From assembly GCA_046351215.1 (NCBI GenBank), contig JAXLYX010000014.1:124001-188000 (forward strand): a stretch of 64,000 bases of DNA. The letters run 5' to 3'. The notes beneath the pieces are model-generated. The model was not told the origin of the DNA, searched no databases, and saw only the letters and a program-made list of their open reading frames with translations. The stretch is from JAXLYX01 sp046351215 (GTDB taxonomy: Bacteria > Myxococcota_A > Polyangia > Polyangiales > Houyiibacteriaceae). Each line of letters opens with the position of its first letter. Positions within the stretch are counted from its first letter, which is position 1. The position numbers were made by a program, and so were the translations under genes. Below, one piece after another: positions 17,170 to 25,140 of this stretch.

Positions 17170-17952
17170 ATGAGGCCCTGGGGATACGGTCTCGCTCTTT
17201 CGCTCCTCTGTCTGTCGCCGATCGCGGCGCAGGCGCAGGAAGGCATGTCCGAAGCGGAAGCCGTGCAGATGCTCGGCTCCGACAATCCGGACGTCGTCCG
17301 ACTCGGCATCGAGACCCTCGGGCTCTCGGGCACTCCGTCGGCCGCCGTGGCGATCGGCGATCGCGTCGTGCGAGGGCTTCCCCCCGAGCTGCTCGACGTC
17401 GCCATGACGACGTTGCGGGTGCTCGGACGCCCCGAGACCGTCCCCGTGCTGACGACGCTCTGCCACCACCGGCGGGTGTCGGTCCGGGCGCGCGCCTACG
17501 AGGCCCTCGCCGCCACGCGCGCGCCCGCGGCGGTGGCCGTGCTCGTCGACGGGCTGTCGGACGTCGACGCGACCGTCCGTGGGGCCGCCGCGAACGGCCT
17601 CGCGGAGATCGGGACGCGCGAGCAGATGCCGGCCCTCCTCCGCGCCTTCGATCGCGGCGTCGCCGAAGCGGCTCCGGCGATCGGCAAGCTCGGCGGCCCC
17701 GACGACATCCGGCGTCTGCTCGGCGCCCTCGGGCGGCTACCCCTGTCGTCGCTGGCTCCGGGCCTCTCGAACGCGCTGATCCGCACCGACCTCCCCCAGC
17801 GGCTCCGTCTCGACGTGGTCGGACGCCTGCAGGAGCTCGGCACCGCGGAGGTCCGCGCCTATCTCGAACAGCTCCTCGTCCTGCTGCCGAACGTGCCGAA
17901 CGATCCGGTGCGCCGCGCGATCGAGGAAGCCATCGTCGGAATCGCCGGCTGA
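17170..17952 (+). CDS. Periplasmic HEAT-repeat protein
   Basis: 260 aa. ATG 17170 has a good RBS and gives a signal peptide (about 1-22, ending AQAQ). The mature chain is a run of about six HEAT/PBS-lyase-like repeats (for example VSVRARAYEALAA and ATVRGAAANGLAEIG). Such proteins act as scaffolds. The next gene, 13 nt downstream, also carries HEAT-like repeats, so the pair is probably an envelope module. Confidence 0.8.
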   Translation: MRPWGYGLALSLLCLSPIAAQAQEGMSEAEAVQMLGSDNPDVVRLGIETLGLSGTPSAAVAIGDRVVRGLPPELLDVAMTTLRVLGRPETVPVLTTLCHHRRVSVRARAYEALAATRAPAAVAVLVDGLSDVDATVRGAAANGLAEIGTREQMPALLRAFDRGVAEAAPAIGKLGGPDDIRRLLGALGRLPLSSLAPGLSNALIRTDLPQRLRLDVVGRLQELGTAEVRAYLEQLLVLLPNVPNDPVRRAIEEAIVGIAG

Positions 17953-17965
17953 ACGGGAGACCATC

Positions 17966-20083
17966 ATGGCACGCACCTTCCTCCGCGCCCTTCCCCTCCT
18001 GCTCGCGCTCCCGCTCGGCGCCTGCGCGAGCGGCACGTCCGGCTCGCTCCCCTTCTCGCCCCACTACCCCGACAATCGAGCGGATGCGGTGGCTCCCGTG
18101 CTCTCGCGGCTCGCGAGCCACACGGCCACGCCGGACGCCTCGGTGCTGCTCGGCCTGACGAAGGCTCCGACGAACCTCGTCGCGATCGATCTCGTCGACG
18201 GCCGGGAGCGCTTCCGCGTGCCGGTCGACGCCCGGACCGCTCCGTCGATCGCGGGGGACTACGCGGTCGTGCAGACCGCGACCGACGTCGTCGGATACCT
18301 CCTCTCCGACGGGACGGAGGCCTTCCGCATCCCGCTCGCCGCGGAGGGCGGGCCCCAGCACCTCGTCGGCGCGGCGGGCGAGGGTCCGACGGCCGCCGTC
18401 GTGCTCTCGGGTCAGGTGGGCGACGCGGCCTCGCAGGTCTTCGTCATCGACGACGGCGACGTGGACTTCCACCGTCCCGTGCCGCAGCCGGCCGGCGTTC
18501 CGGCCGTGCGCGCCGGCATGGTCTTCGTTCCCTGGGGCTACCAGAACCTCTCGATCCTCGAGGCCGCGAACGGCCACGAGATCGCGCGCGTGCGGATCAC
18601 GCAAGGCATGGTCGGGCACGCGCTCGCCCACGGCTCCACCGTCGTCTTCGGCCAGCGCGTGCTCTACCGCCTCGACGGGAACGTCGTCGGGGGGAACGGC
18701 GCGAGCGTGACCTCGTACTCGCCGCCGGAGACGGGCCTGCCCGATGCGCCGCCCCTCTTCACCGATCCCTATCGACCGCCCCCGGCACCGACGAGCGCGG
18801 CGCACCACATCGAGCTCGGCTTCCACGCCCGGCCCGACACGGGCCTCGCGATGGCGGACGACAGCGTCTACCTGGTGTTCTACAAGCTGATCTTCGGCCT
18901 CTCGGCGACGGACGGCTCGCCGCGCTGGGCGCGCACGAGCCCCGAGGATCTCGTCGCGGCGGCCGCCTTCGACGGCGGGTTCGTGGTCGCGGACGAGCGG
19001 GGCACGATCACCGTCTACCGAGCGAGCGACGGCGCGCCGCGTGCGCGGCGCGAGACCGGGATCCCCCTCGAGGTCGCGGTCCTCTCCGTCGGGGCCCCGC
19101 TCCCCGAGACCCTGCCGCTCGATCCCCTGCCCCCGCTGCACGACCAGCTGCTCGTCGCGGCGCAGACCACCGACAACCGCCTGCTCCCGGCACGCCGCCT
19201 CGCCGTCCAGAAGCTCGCGGGCCTCTCGGACCCGCAGGCGACCGCCGACCTCGTCGTGCTCTGCGACGACGCCCGGATGCCGGACGAGCTCAAGCGCTCG
19301 GCGTGCCAGGCCGTCGCCCAGAGGCCGCACGGCGAGGATCAGGTGGTCGCCGCCCTCTCGCGTCACGCACGCTTCCTCGACGGCACGGCGGCTCCGCCCG
19401 TCGGTCCGCTCGCGAGCGCCGCCGCCACGATGCACGAAGCGCGCGCCGTGCCGTTCCTCGTCTCGCACCTCTCGGATCCCGCGACCCCGCTCGATGCGCT
19501 CGAGCCGATCGTCGTGGCGCTCGGACAGCTCGGCGACGCCTCGGCGGCCCCCGCGCTCCGGGATTTCCTGCGCCTCTATCACGCCGATCTCGAGGACTAC
19601 GAGATGGGCCGCATCCTCCGGGCCGCGGCCGAGAGCTACGCCACCCTGGCGGGCGCGCAGGCCCTTCCGACGCTCGACGAGATCGCCGCGGACCCGTACT
19701 CGGACCGGAGCCTGTCGACGGCCGCGGCGCAGATCGCGTCCCGCCTGCGCTCGGCGGCGAATCCGACCCCGGCGGCGGCGTCGACGCCGGCCTCGGCCCC
19801 TCCGCCCGCCGCCCCGCTGCCGACGCACCTCACCCGCGACGCGGCCGAGGCCTCGATCGCCGGAGTGCGCCCGGAGCTGATCGCTTGCGTCCGCAACGAT
19901 CCCGCGCATCCGTCCTCGGCGCGCATGACCGTCGTCGTCGAGCGCGATGGCACCGTCCAGCGCGTCGCGACGATCCCGGCGAGCATCGAGCCGTGCTTCA
20001 CCGCCCTGGTCACGCCGCTGCATTTCCCCGCGACGCGGGGCCAGGGACGCCAGCAGGTGGTGCTGACCATCCCGTCGCGCTGA
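17966..20083 (+). CDS. Lipoprotein with PQQ-like beta-propeller, HEAT-like region and AgmX/TonB-like C-terminus
   Basis: 705 aa. Lipobox LGAC with lipid Cys20. An N-terminal PQQ/WD-like propeller (about 40-390; strands such as LVAIDLVDGRERFRV and VYLVFYKLIFGLSATDGSPRW), helical repeats (about 395-600) and a Pro/Ala linker follow. A final domain (about 630-705; VVVERDGTVQRVATIPASIEPCFTALV) resembles the AgmX/TonB C-terminal fold. It is probably co-transcribed with the upstream HEAT gene. Possibly a cell-envelope scaffold; function unknown. Confidence 0.75.
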   Translation: MARTFLRALPLLLALPLGACASGTSGSLPFSPHYPDNRADAVAPVLSRLASHTATPDASVLLGLTKAPTNLVAIDLVDGRERFRVPVDARTAPSIAGDYAVVQTATDVVGYLLSDGTEAFRIPLAAEGGPQHLVGAAGEGPTAAVVLSGQVGDAASQVFVIDDGDVDFHRPVPQPAGVPAVRAGMVFVPWGYQNLSILEAANGHEIARVRITQGMVGHALAHGSTVVFGQRVLYRLDGNVVGGNGASVTSYSPPETGLPDAPPLFTDPYRPPPAPTSAAHHIELGFHARPDTGLAMADDSVYLVFYKLIFGLSATDGSPRWARTSPEDLVAAAAFDGGFVVADERGTITVYRASDGAPRARRETGIPLEVAVLSVGAPLPETLPLDPLPPLHDQLLVAAQTTDNRLLPARRLAVQKLAGLSDPQATADLVVLCDDARMPDELKRSACQAVAQRPHGEDQVVAALSRHARFLDGTAAPPVGPLASAAATMHEARAVPFLVSHLSDPATPLDALEPIVVALGQLGDASAAPALRDFLRLYHADLEDYEMGRILRAAAESYATLAGAQALPTLDEIAADPYSDRSLSTAAAQIASRLRSAANPTPAAASTPASAPPPAAPLPTHLTRDAAEASIAGVRPELIACVRNDPAHPSSARMTVVVERDGTVQRVATIPASIEPCFTALVTPLHFPATRGQGRQQVVLTIPSR

Positions 20084-20088
20084 AGGGG

Positions 20089-20116
20089 CGCGGTCGCGTC
20101 CCTCGGCGCGACCGCG
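20089..20116. terminator. Perfect 10-bp hairpin between convergent genes
   Basis: Arms CGCGGTCGCG and CGCGACCGCG with an 8-nt loop, 6 nt after the plus-strand stop and 42 nt from the convergent kinase stop. It is a likely bidirectional terminator without a T-tract. Confidence 0.55.
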
Positions 20117-20157
20117 AACGTCGCGCGCACGGGCCGGGAAGCGGAGGCTCGGGCGCC

Positions 20158-21333
20158 TCAGCGGAGGAAGGCCACGGCCACGCCGAGCGCGACCACGGCG
20201 AGCACGACGCCGACGACCCAGCCCCTGTTCGGTCCCTTGCGGGTCGGGAGGGCGAAGTCCTCCTGGCTCGAGGTGACGGCCGACGGCACGTCGGCGCCGA
20301 AGGGCTTGGGGCTCGGAGGCCGTGCAGCGGTGAGGGCGCGCTCGATGTCGGCCGTCGACATCTCGGCGAAGGCCTTCACGTCCCCGGGGAGCCCGAACGC
20401 CTCGAGCGTGCGCTTCGCGAGCTCGCCGACGCTCGCCGGTCGGTTCTGCTTCTGCTTCGCGACACCTGCCTCGAAGACATCGTCGAACGCATGCGGGAAG
20501 CGCGGATTCAGCGAGCTCGGCGGGATCGGCGCCTGCTGTACGATCTTCATCAGGATCTCGGCGACGTTCGCTCCGTCGAAGGCCACCTTGCCCGTCGCCA
20601 TCTCGCTCGCGATCGCCGCCATCGCGAACACGTCGGTGCGGTGGTCGACGTCGAGCTTCCCCATCGCCTGCTCGGGCGACATGTAATAGGGGGAACCGAG
20701 CGTCGTGCCGAACGCCGTGAGCTTCGGCCCGGTCTCCATCTGCAGCTTCACGGAGCCGAAATCGAGGAGTCGGACGCGATCGCCCTCGGGCGAGTGACAG
20801 AGGAAGATGTTGTCCGGCTTCAGATCGCGGTGAACGACGCCGAACGAATGCGCGTGGTCGAGGGCGAGCGCGCACTGACACAGGATGCGGAGCAGGCGCG
20901 CGGGCGCGAGCGCACCGTCGCGGCGCAGCACCTTCCCGAGCTCCTCGCCCTCGAGGTACTCCATGACCATGTAGTTCGCTCCATCGGGCGTCGTGCCGAG
21001 CAAGACGACGTTCACGATGTGCGGATCGCGGAGCATGTCGGCCGTCTCGTACTCGCGTCGGAACCGCTCGACGGCGACGGCGTCCTTCGAGACGTCGGGA
21101 TGGAGGACCTTGATCGCGTAGCGCGCGCGCGTCCCGACGTGGCGGCCTTCGTAGACCCGCCCCATCGCTCCGTCCGCCACCCGCGCGACGACGAGGTAGT
21201 CGTCGAGCCGTTGGCCGATGCGCGGGTCCACGTCACCCGCCGGTTGCTGCTGCACGGTGATGGCGCCGCATTCCCCGCAGAAGGAAACGGCGTCCGGATA
21301 GACGGATCCGCAAGATGGACAGGCGCGACTCAC
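20158..21333 (-). CDS. Membrane serine/threonine kinase with N-terminal zinc ribbon
   Basis: 391 aa. A zinc ribbon (CPSC at 5-8, CGEC at 19-22) is followed by a kinase domain (about 45-310) with Gly loop VADGAMGRVY (middle Gly replaced by Ala), Lys75, HRDLKPDN (168-175), DFG (191-193) and SPE (219-221). A Pro-rich linker leads to a C-terminal TM helix in the last 20 residues. The kinase is therefore cytoplasmic and tail-anchored. It is the last gene downstream of the Roadblock/FHA-sigma54 operon, 61 nt after it, and could phosphorylate a ligand for the FHA domain. Confidence 0.9.
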   Translation of the reverse strand: MSRACPSCGSVYPDAVSFCGECGAITVQQQPAGDVDPRIGQRLDDYLVVARVADGAMGRVYEGRHVGTRARYAIKVLHPDVSKDAVAVERFRREYETADMLRDPHIVNVVLLGTTPDGANYMVMEYLEGEELGKVLRRDGALAPARLLRILCQCALALDHAHSFGVVHRDLKPDNIFLCHSPEGDRVRLLDFGSVKLQMETGPKLTAFGTTLGSPYYMSPEQAMGKLDVDHRTDVFAMAAIASEMATGKVAFDGANVAEILMKIVQQAPIPPSSLNPRFPHAFDDVFEAGVAKQKQNRPASVGELAKRTLEAFGLPGDVKAFAEMSTADIERALTAARPPSPKPFGADVPSAVTSSQEDFALPTRKGPNRGWVVGVVLAVVALGVAVAFLR

Positions 21334-21394
21334 GAGAGGGCCATCCTACCGAACGTGGGGGGGGAGCCGCAAACGCTGCCTGCGCCGCCGACGC

Positions 21395-22057
21395 TCACCA
21401 CGAGTACCACCGACCGGAACGAGCGTCCCTCGCCAACGTGAGCTCGCGGAGGTCCGTGGTTCGCACCCGGAAGCACACGAGGCCCCCGCCCGCGATTCCG
21501 CCCTCCTCCTCCCACCGTCCGAGCACGTCGGCGACCTGGACCGTGCGCCCCTCGTGGACGACCTCGACGGGCGCGTAGTCCCAGCCGACGGCGTCGCGTG
21601 TCCGCACGTCGAGGCCGTCCCGCCCCCCATCCCACCAGGGCGCCGCGAGCCCGGCGACGGCCCGGAGCCGACCGACCAGCTCCTCGATGCCCCGCTGCAC
21701 CGACTCGTCCGTCATCCCCGCCCGGACCGCGACCACGAGGGTGTAGTCGTCGTCGACCCGACGCGCGACGAGATCGAGCCGTTCCCCGTAGATCGCGAGC
21801 TCCACCGGCTCGCCGGCGGCCAGGCGATGGAGCGGGCCCGTGAGCCCCGCGACGACCATCTGGAGGTGCGCCCCGAGGATCTTCGCCTCGAAGGGATCGA
21901 TGCAGGAGCAGTAGTCGACGCACTCCCCCTCGCGGTCGACGAAGACGAGCGCGCGGATGTGGGGCTCGACCTCGAAGAGCCGGCGCAGCACCGGCGTGAA
22001 CATGGTCTCGACCTGGTCGCGCGACGCCTCGGGGAAGGTGCTGAGGGTGCGCGCCAT
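21395..22057 (-). CDS. Roadblock/LC7-domain protein with C-terminal extension
   Basis: 220 aa. The N-terminal 130 residues fit the Roadblock/LC7 (MglB-like) fold: helix, then LVFVDREGECVDYC, then AKILGAHLQMVVAGL, then a strand such as YTLVVAVRAG. In myxobacteria such proteins are often GAPs or regulators of Ras-like GTPases. A C-terminal extension of about 80 residues (about 140-220) with beta-rich, Trp-containing sequence is not part of LC7. No GTPase gene is adjacent. Confidence 0.72.
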   Translation of the reverse strand: MARTLSTFPEASRDQVETMFTPVLRRLFEVEPHIRALVFVDREGECVDYCSCIDPFEAKILGAHLQMVVAGLTGPLHRLAAGEPVELAIYGERLDLVARRVDDDYTLVVAVRAGMTDESVQRGIEELVGRLRAVAGLAAPWWDGGRDGLDVRTRDAVGWDYAPVEVVHEGRTVQVADVLGRWEEEGGIAGGGLVCFRVRTTDLRELTLARDARSGRWYSW

Positions 22058-22059
22058 GG

Positions 22060-22992
22060 CTACTCGATCCGCGCGAAGAGGGCGTCGTCGCCCAGCAGAC
22101 GGCTCACCGTCGCCTCCCGGAAGCGGATCGGGAACCGCTCCCGCAGACTGGCGGTGAGCGCGTCGAGCGCGCGGAAGCGATGCTGATCGATCAGCTCGCG
22201 CCGGACCGTCTCGAGGTGCGTGTCGAGCGTGGCGACGAGCGCGGGCTCGATCCCCGTGACCACGACGATGTTGTAGCCGAAGGGTGTCCACACGACCCTC
22301 GGCACGACCCCGGTGGCCGCCGTCTCGAAGAGGGAGTCGCGGTACGACGGATCGATGGGCGAGGAACGATCGAACGCCGGCAGCTCCTCGAAGCGGAGCT
22401 CGACGTGCTCGAAACCGCTCGGAGCCTCCGCGCGTGCGCGGAGCAAGCCGACGGGATCGGCGCTCGCGCGGGCCTCGCCGACCAGTCGCTCCGCGAGTCC
22501 CTTCGCCGCGGCGTCGGCCACGGTGAGCGGCCCCTGGTCCGTCGAGACCACGAGATGGGCCGAGGTCCGGCGCTCGGGGCGATCCCAGCGCGCATGCGAT
22601 TCGGCGAAGACCCGACGCACCTCGTCGTCGGTCACCGACGAGGGGGGATGCTCGCGCTCCACGTCGCGGAGCAGACGCTGCACGAGGGCTCGACGATCCA
22701 GGAACTCGTCGCCCCCTCCGGCGCCGATCCCCTGCCGTGCGGCCTCGTGCGCGAGGAGCAATCGGGCCTCGACGCGGTGCAGGGCATCGAGCGGCGTCCC
22801 CCCGGCGCGGGCGAGCTCGGCTCGCACCTCTCCGACGGTGATCGCCTCCCCGTCGACGACGGCCGCGACCGTCCCCCCGACCCGTGCGCCCCGGCCGGGC
22901 GCTGCCGCGGATCCCCCCCCGCGGTCGCAGGCTGCCACGACGAGGAGGCCGAGGCCGACGACGAGACGAAGCGTGATCGGAGCCCCGTTCAT
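22060..22992 (-). CDS. Parvulin/SurA-like peptidyl-prolyl isomerase lipoprotein
   Basis: 310 aa. Lipobox VVAAC with Cys22. A SurA-type N-terminal helical chaperone region (VVDGEAITVGEVRAEL, about 46-61) is followed by a rotamase-like domain (about 150-265; RRTSAHLVVST, then TPFGYNIVVVTGIEPA) and a C-terminal helix. It probably folds outer-membrane or exported proteins in the periplasm. It overlaps the small membrane protein gene by 4 nt and ends 2 nt before the Roadblock start. Confidence 0.82.
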   Translation of the reverse strand: MNGAPITLRLVVGLGLLVVAACDRGGGSAAAPGRGARVGGTVAAVVDGEAITVGEVRAELARAGGTPLDALHRVEARLLLAHEAARQGIGAGGGDEFLDRRALVQRLLRDVEREHPPSSVTDDEVRRVFAESHARWDRPERRTSAHLVVSTDQGPLTVADAAAKGLAERLVGEARASADPVGLLRARAEAPSGFEHVELRFEELPAFDRSSPIDPSYRDSLFETAATGVVPRVVWTPFGYNIVVVTGIEPALVATLDTHLETVRRELIDQHRFRALDALTASLRERFPIRFREATVSRLLGDDALFARIE

Positions 22993-23216
22993 TCCGCGAC
23001 CTCCCCCCTCAGCAGGGTCGTGGCGGACGCCACGAGGAAGAGGCCCGAAGCCGACTGCACCAGGGTCGCGACGTAGTCGTGGGCCCCGAGGCTCTGCACG
23101 GCGGCGAAGAGGAAGTAGGCGGAGAGCACGGCGAACCCGGATCCCACCACGATCCGGGCCAGGCGCAAAAGGTGGTTCGTGCGGGGGATGCCGGGACGCG
23201 CCACGAGCCGCCTCAC
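22989..23216 (-). CDS. Small two-helix membrane protein
   Basis: 75 aa from GTG 23216, which overlaps the sigma54-activator TGA as GTGA. Two predicted TM segments (about 21-40 and 47-66) are separated by a short loop, and the N-terminus is basic. Position inside a tight operon supports that it is real. Function unknown. Confidence 0.65.
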   Translation of the reverse strand: MRRLVARPGIPRTNHLLRLARIVVGSGFAVLSAYFLFAAVQSLGAHDYVATLVQSASGLFLVASATTLLRGEVAE

Positions 23217-25138
23217 GACATGCCGTAGCCGCGGAGCTTCTTGTGGAGGCCCTCGCGGGTGATGCCCAGGGTCTTCGCCGTGGCGCTCTTGTTCTGGTCG
23301 TGCTCGCGGAGGGCCTCCGCGAGGATCCACTTCTCGACCTGCTCCATCATCTCCCGGAGCGTGCCCTTCTCCGGTCGCACCCGAGCGACGACGTTCTCGG
23401 CCTTGCGGATGCGCGGGGAGAGATCCTCGGGTCCGACGAACGAGCCGTCGCCCACCTGGATCAAGAGGCGTTGCACCTCGTTCTGGAGCTCGCGGACGTT
23501 GCCCGGCCAGTCGTGGTCCTGGAGGAGCTCCATCGCCTGCTGGCTGAAGCCGGGCGCGTTCCGACCGAACTCCTCGGCGTACTTCCGCAGGAAATGCGCC
23601 GCGAGCGCGGGCACGTCCTCCCGTCGTTCGCGGAGGGGCGGCATGCGCACCGGGAAGACACCGAGCCGGTAGAAGAGGTCCTCCCGGAACCGACCGGCGC
23701 GCACTTCTTCCTCGAGGTCGCGATTGGTCGCCGCCACGATGCGGACGTCGACGCGCTTCACCTGGCTCGCGCCCACGGGCCGGATCTCGCCGTCCTGGAG
23801 GACGCGCAGGAGCTTCGCCTGGAGCGAGAGCGGCATCTCGCCGACCTCGTCGAGGAAGAGGGTGCCGCCGTTCGCGAGCTCGAAGAGCCCCTTCTTGTCC
23901 TCGGTCGCTCCGGTGAACGCGCCCTTCTTGTGACCGAAGAGCTCGCTCTCGAGGAGGTTCTCCGGTAGCGCGGCGCAGTTCTGGGCGACGAAGAGCTGGT
24001 CCTTGCGGGCCGACCAGTAGTGCACCGCGCTCGCCGCGAGCTCCTTGCCCGTGCCGGTCTCGCCCTGGATCAGGACCGTGACGCGCGTGTCGGCCACCTT
24101 GCGGATCTGCTCGAGCAGGCGGCGCATCGCCGGCGCCTCGCCGACGATCCCCTCGAAGCGGCGCCGCTCCTCGGTCCGCTTCAGGTAGACGTTCTCGGTG
24201 CGCTGACGCTCCTCGGCGGCGCGCAAGCGCGAGAGCAGCTGGGCTCGCGCGAAGGCCTGGCTCGCGGCCTGCGCGAGGAGCGCGAGGCGATCGAGATCCG
24301 CCTCGCGGAACATGCCGGGGCGCGCGCGGTTGTCGACCTGGAGCACACCGAGGATCTCCTCGCCCTTCCAGAGCGGGATCCCGATCGTGGAGACGATGGC
24401 CGCGGCGAGCATCGAGGCGGACTCGCCGACGTCGCGACGGGCGTCGGCCGCGAGCACGGCCGCGCGATTGGAGACGACCTTGCGGAAGACGCTCCGGGTG
24501 ATCGGCACGGCCTCGACGCGCTCGAGGCGGCCCTTCACGCGTGTCCCGATGGGGACGTAGCGAGGCGCCTTGCCGCGCCCGCCCTCCTCCTCCTCGCGCA
24601 ACGCCACGGTCACGTGCGTCGCGCGGTCGAGCAGGGCGAAGACCTGGGCGGCGACGGCGTCGAGCACCTCGTCGAGCTCGTCCGCCGCGCCGATGGCGAC
24701 GACGGCGTCGTAGAGCGACCGCAGCACCTCGCGATCGGCGCGGGCCTCGGCCTCGACGCGTGGGATCTCGTCGACGGGACGCATCGAGACCACGTCCGCG
24801 GTCTCGGTCTCGTCCTCGATCCGGACCTCGATGCGCACCGGATGGGTCGCGGTGCCGAGGCAGATCACGTCGGCGGTCCGGAGGCCGCGCTCGCGTCCGG
24901 GGCTCGAGGCGAGCTCGATGGTCTCGCCGTCCCGCTCGATGCGCGTGCCGTTCGTGCTGTGGTGGTCCCGGAGGACGTAGCCCGACTCCGTGAACGCGAT
25001 GGACGCGTGATCGGCCGACACGTGGTGCGCCCCGAGGCGCAGATCGGCGGTGTCGGCACGACCGAGACGCACGACGTCGGCCGCCGTTTCCAGCGGGCCG
25101 ACGTCGGGGTCCCCAGCGATCACGCGGAGGCGGATCAC
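23213..25138 (-). CDS. FHA-GAF-sigma54-dependent transcriptional activator
   Basis: 641 aa from GTG 25138, 2 nt after the upstream HEAT stop. An N-terminal FHA domain (about 20-100) has the expected LGR, SADHASI and STNGT residues for phosphothreonine binding. A GAF domain (about 140-310) follows. The sigma-54 AAA+ domain has Walker A GETGTGKE, the intact GAFTGA loop that contacts sigma-54, and LFLDEVGEM. A Fis-type HTH ends the protein. FHA input suggests control by a Ser/Thr kinase, plausibly the zinc-ribbon kinase of the same cluster. Confidence 0.95.
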   Translation of the reverse strand: MIRLRVIAGDPDVGPLETAADVVRLGRADTADLRLGAHHVSADHASIAFTESGYVLRDHHSTNGTRIERDGETIELASSPGRERGLRTADVICLGTATHPVRIEVRIEDETETADVVSMRPVDEIPRVEAEARADREVLRSLYDAVVAIGAADELDEVLDAVAAQVFALLDRATHVTVALREEEEGGRGKAPRYVPIGTRVKGRLERVEAVPITRSVFRKVVSNRAAVLAADARRDVGESASMLAAAIVSTIGIPLWKGEEILGVLQVDNRARPGMFREADLDRLALLAQAASQAFARAQLLSRLRAAEERQRTENVYLKRTEERRRFEGIVGEAPAMRRLLEQIRKVADTRVTVLIQGETGTGKELAASAVHYWSARKDQLFVAQNCAALPENLLESELFGHKKGAFTGATEDKKGLFELANGGTLFLDEVGEMPLSLQAKLLRVLQDGEIRPVGASQVKRVDVRIVAATNRDLEEEVRAGRFREDLFYRLGVFPVRMPPLRERREDVPALAAHFLRKYAEEFGRNAPGFSQQAMELLQDHDWPGNVRELQNEVQRLLIQVGDGSFVGPEDLSPRIRKAENVVARVRPEKGTLREMMEQVEKWILAEALREHDQNKSATAKTLGITREGLHKKLRGYGMS

Positions 25139-25140
25139 CC

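Noticed and set aside
16532..20881. Single 1449-codon open frame on the minus strand
   Set aside because: Only its last 166 codons (from 17032) look like a gene with a signal peptide; the rest is antisense to the HEAT and lipoprotein genes.
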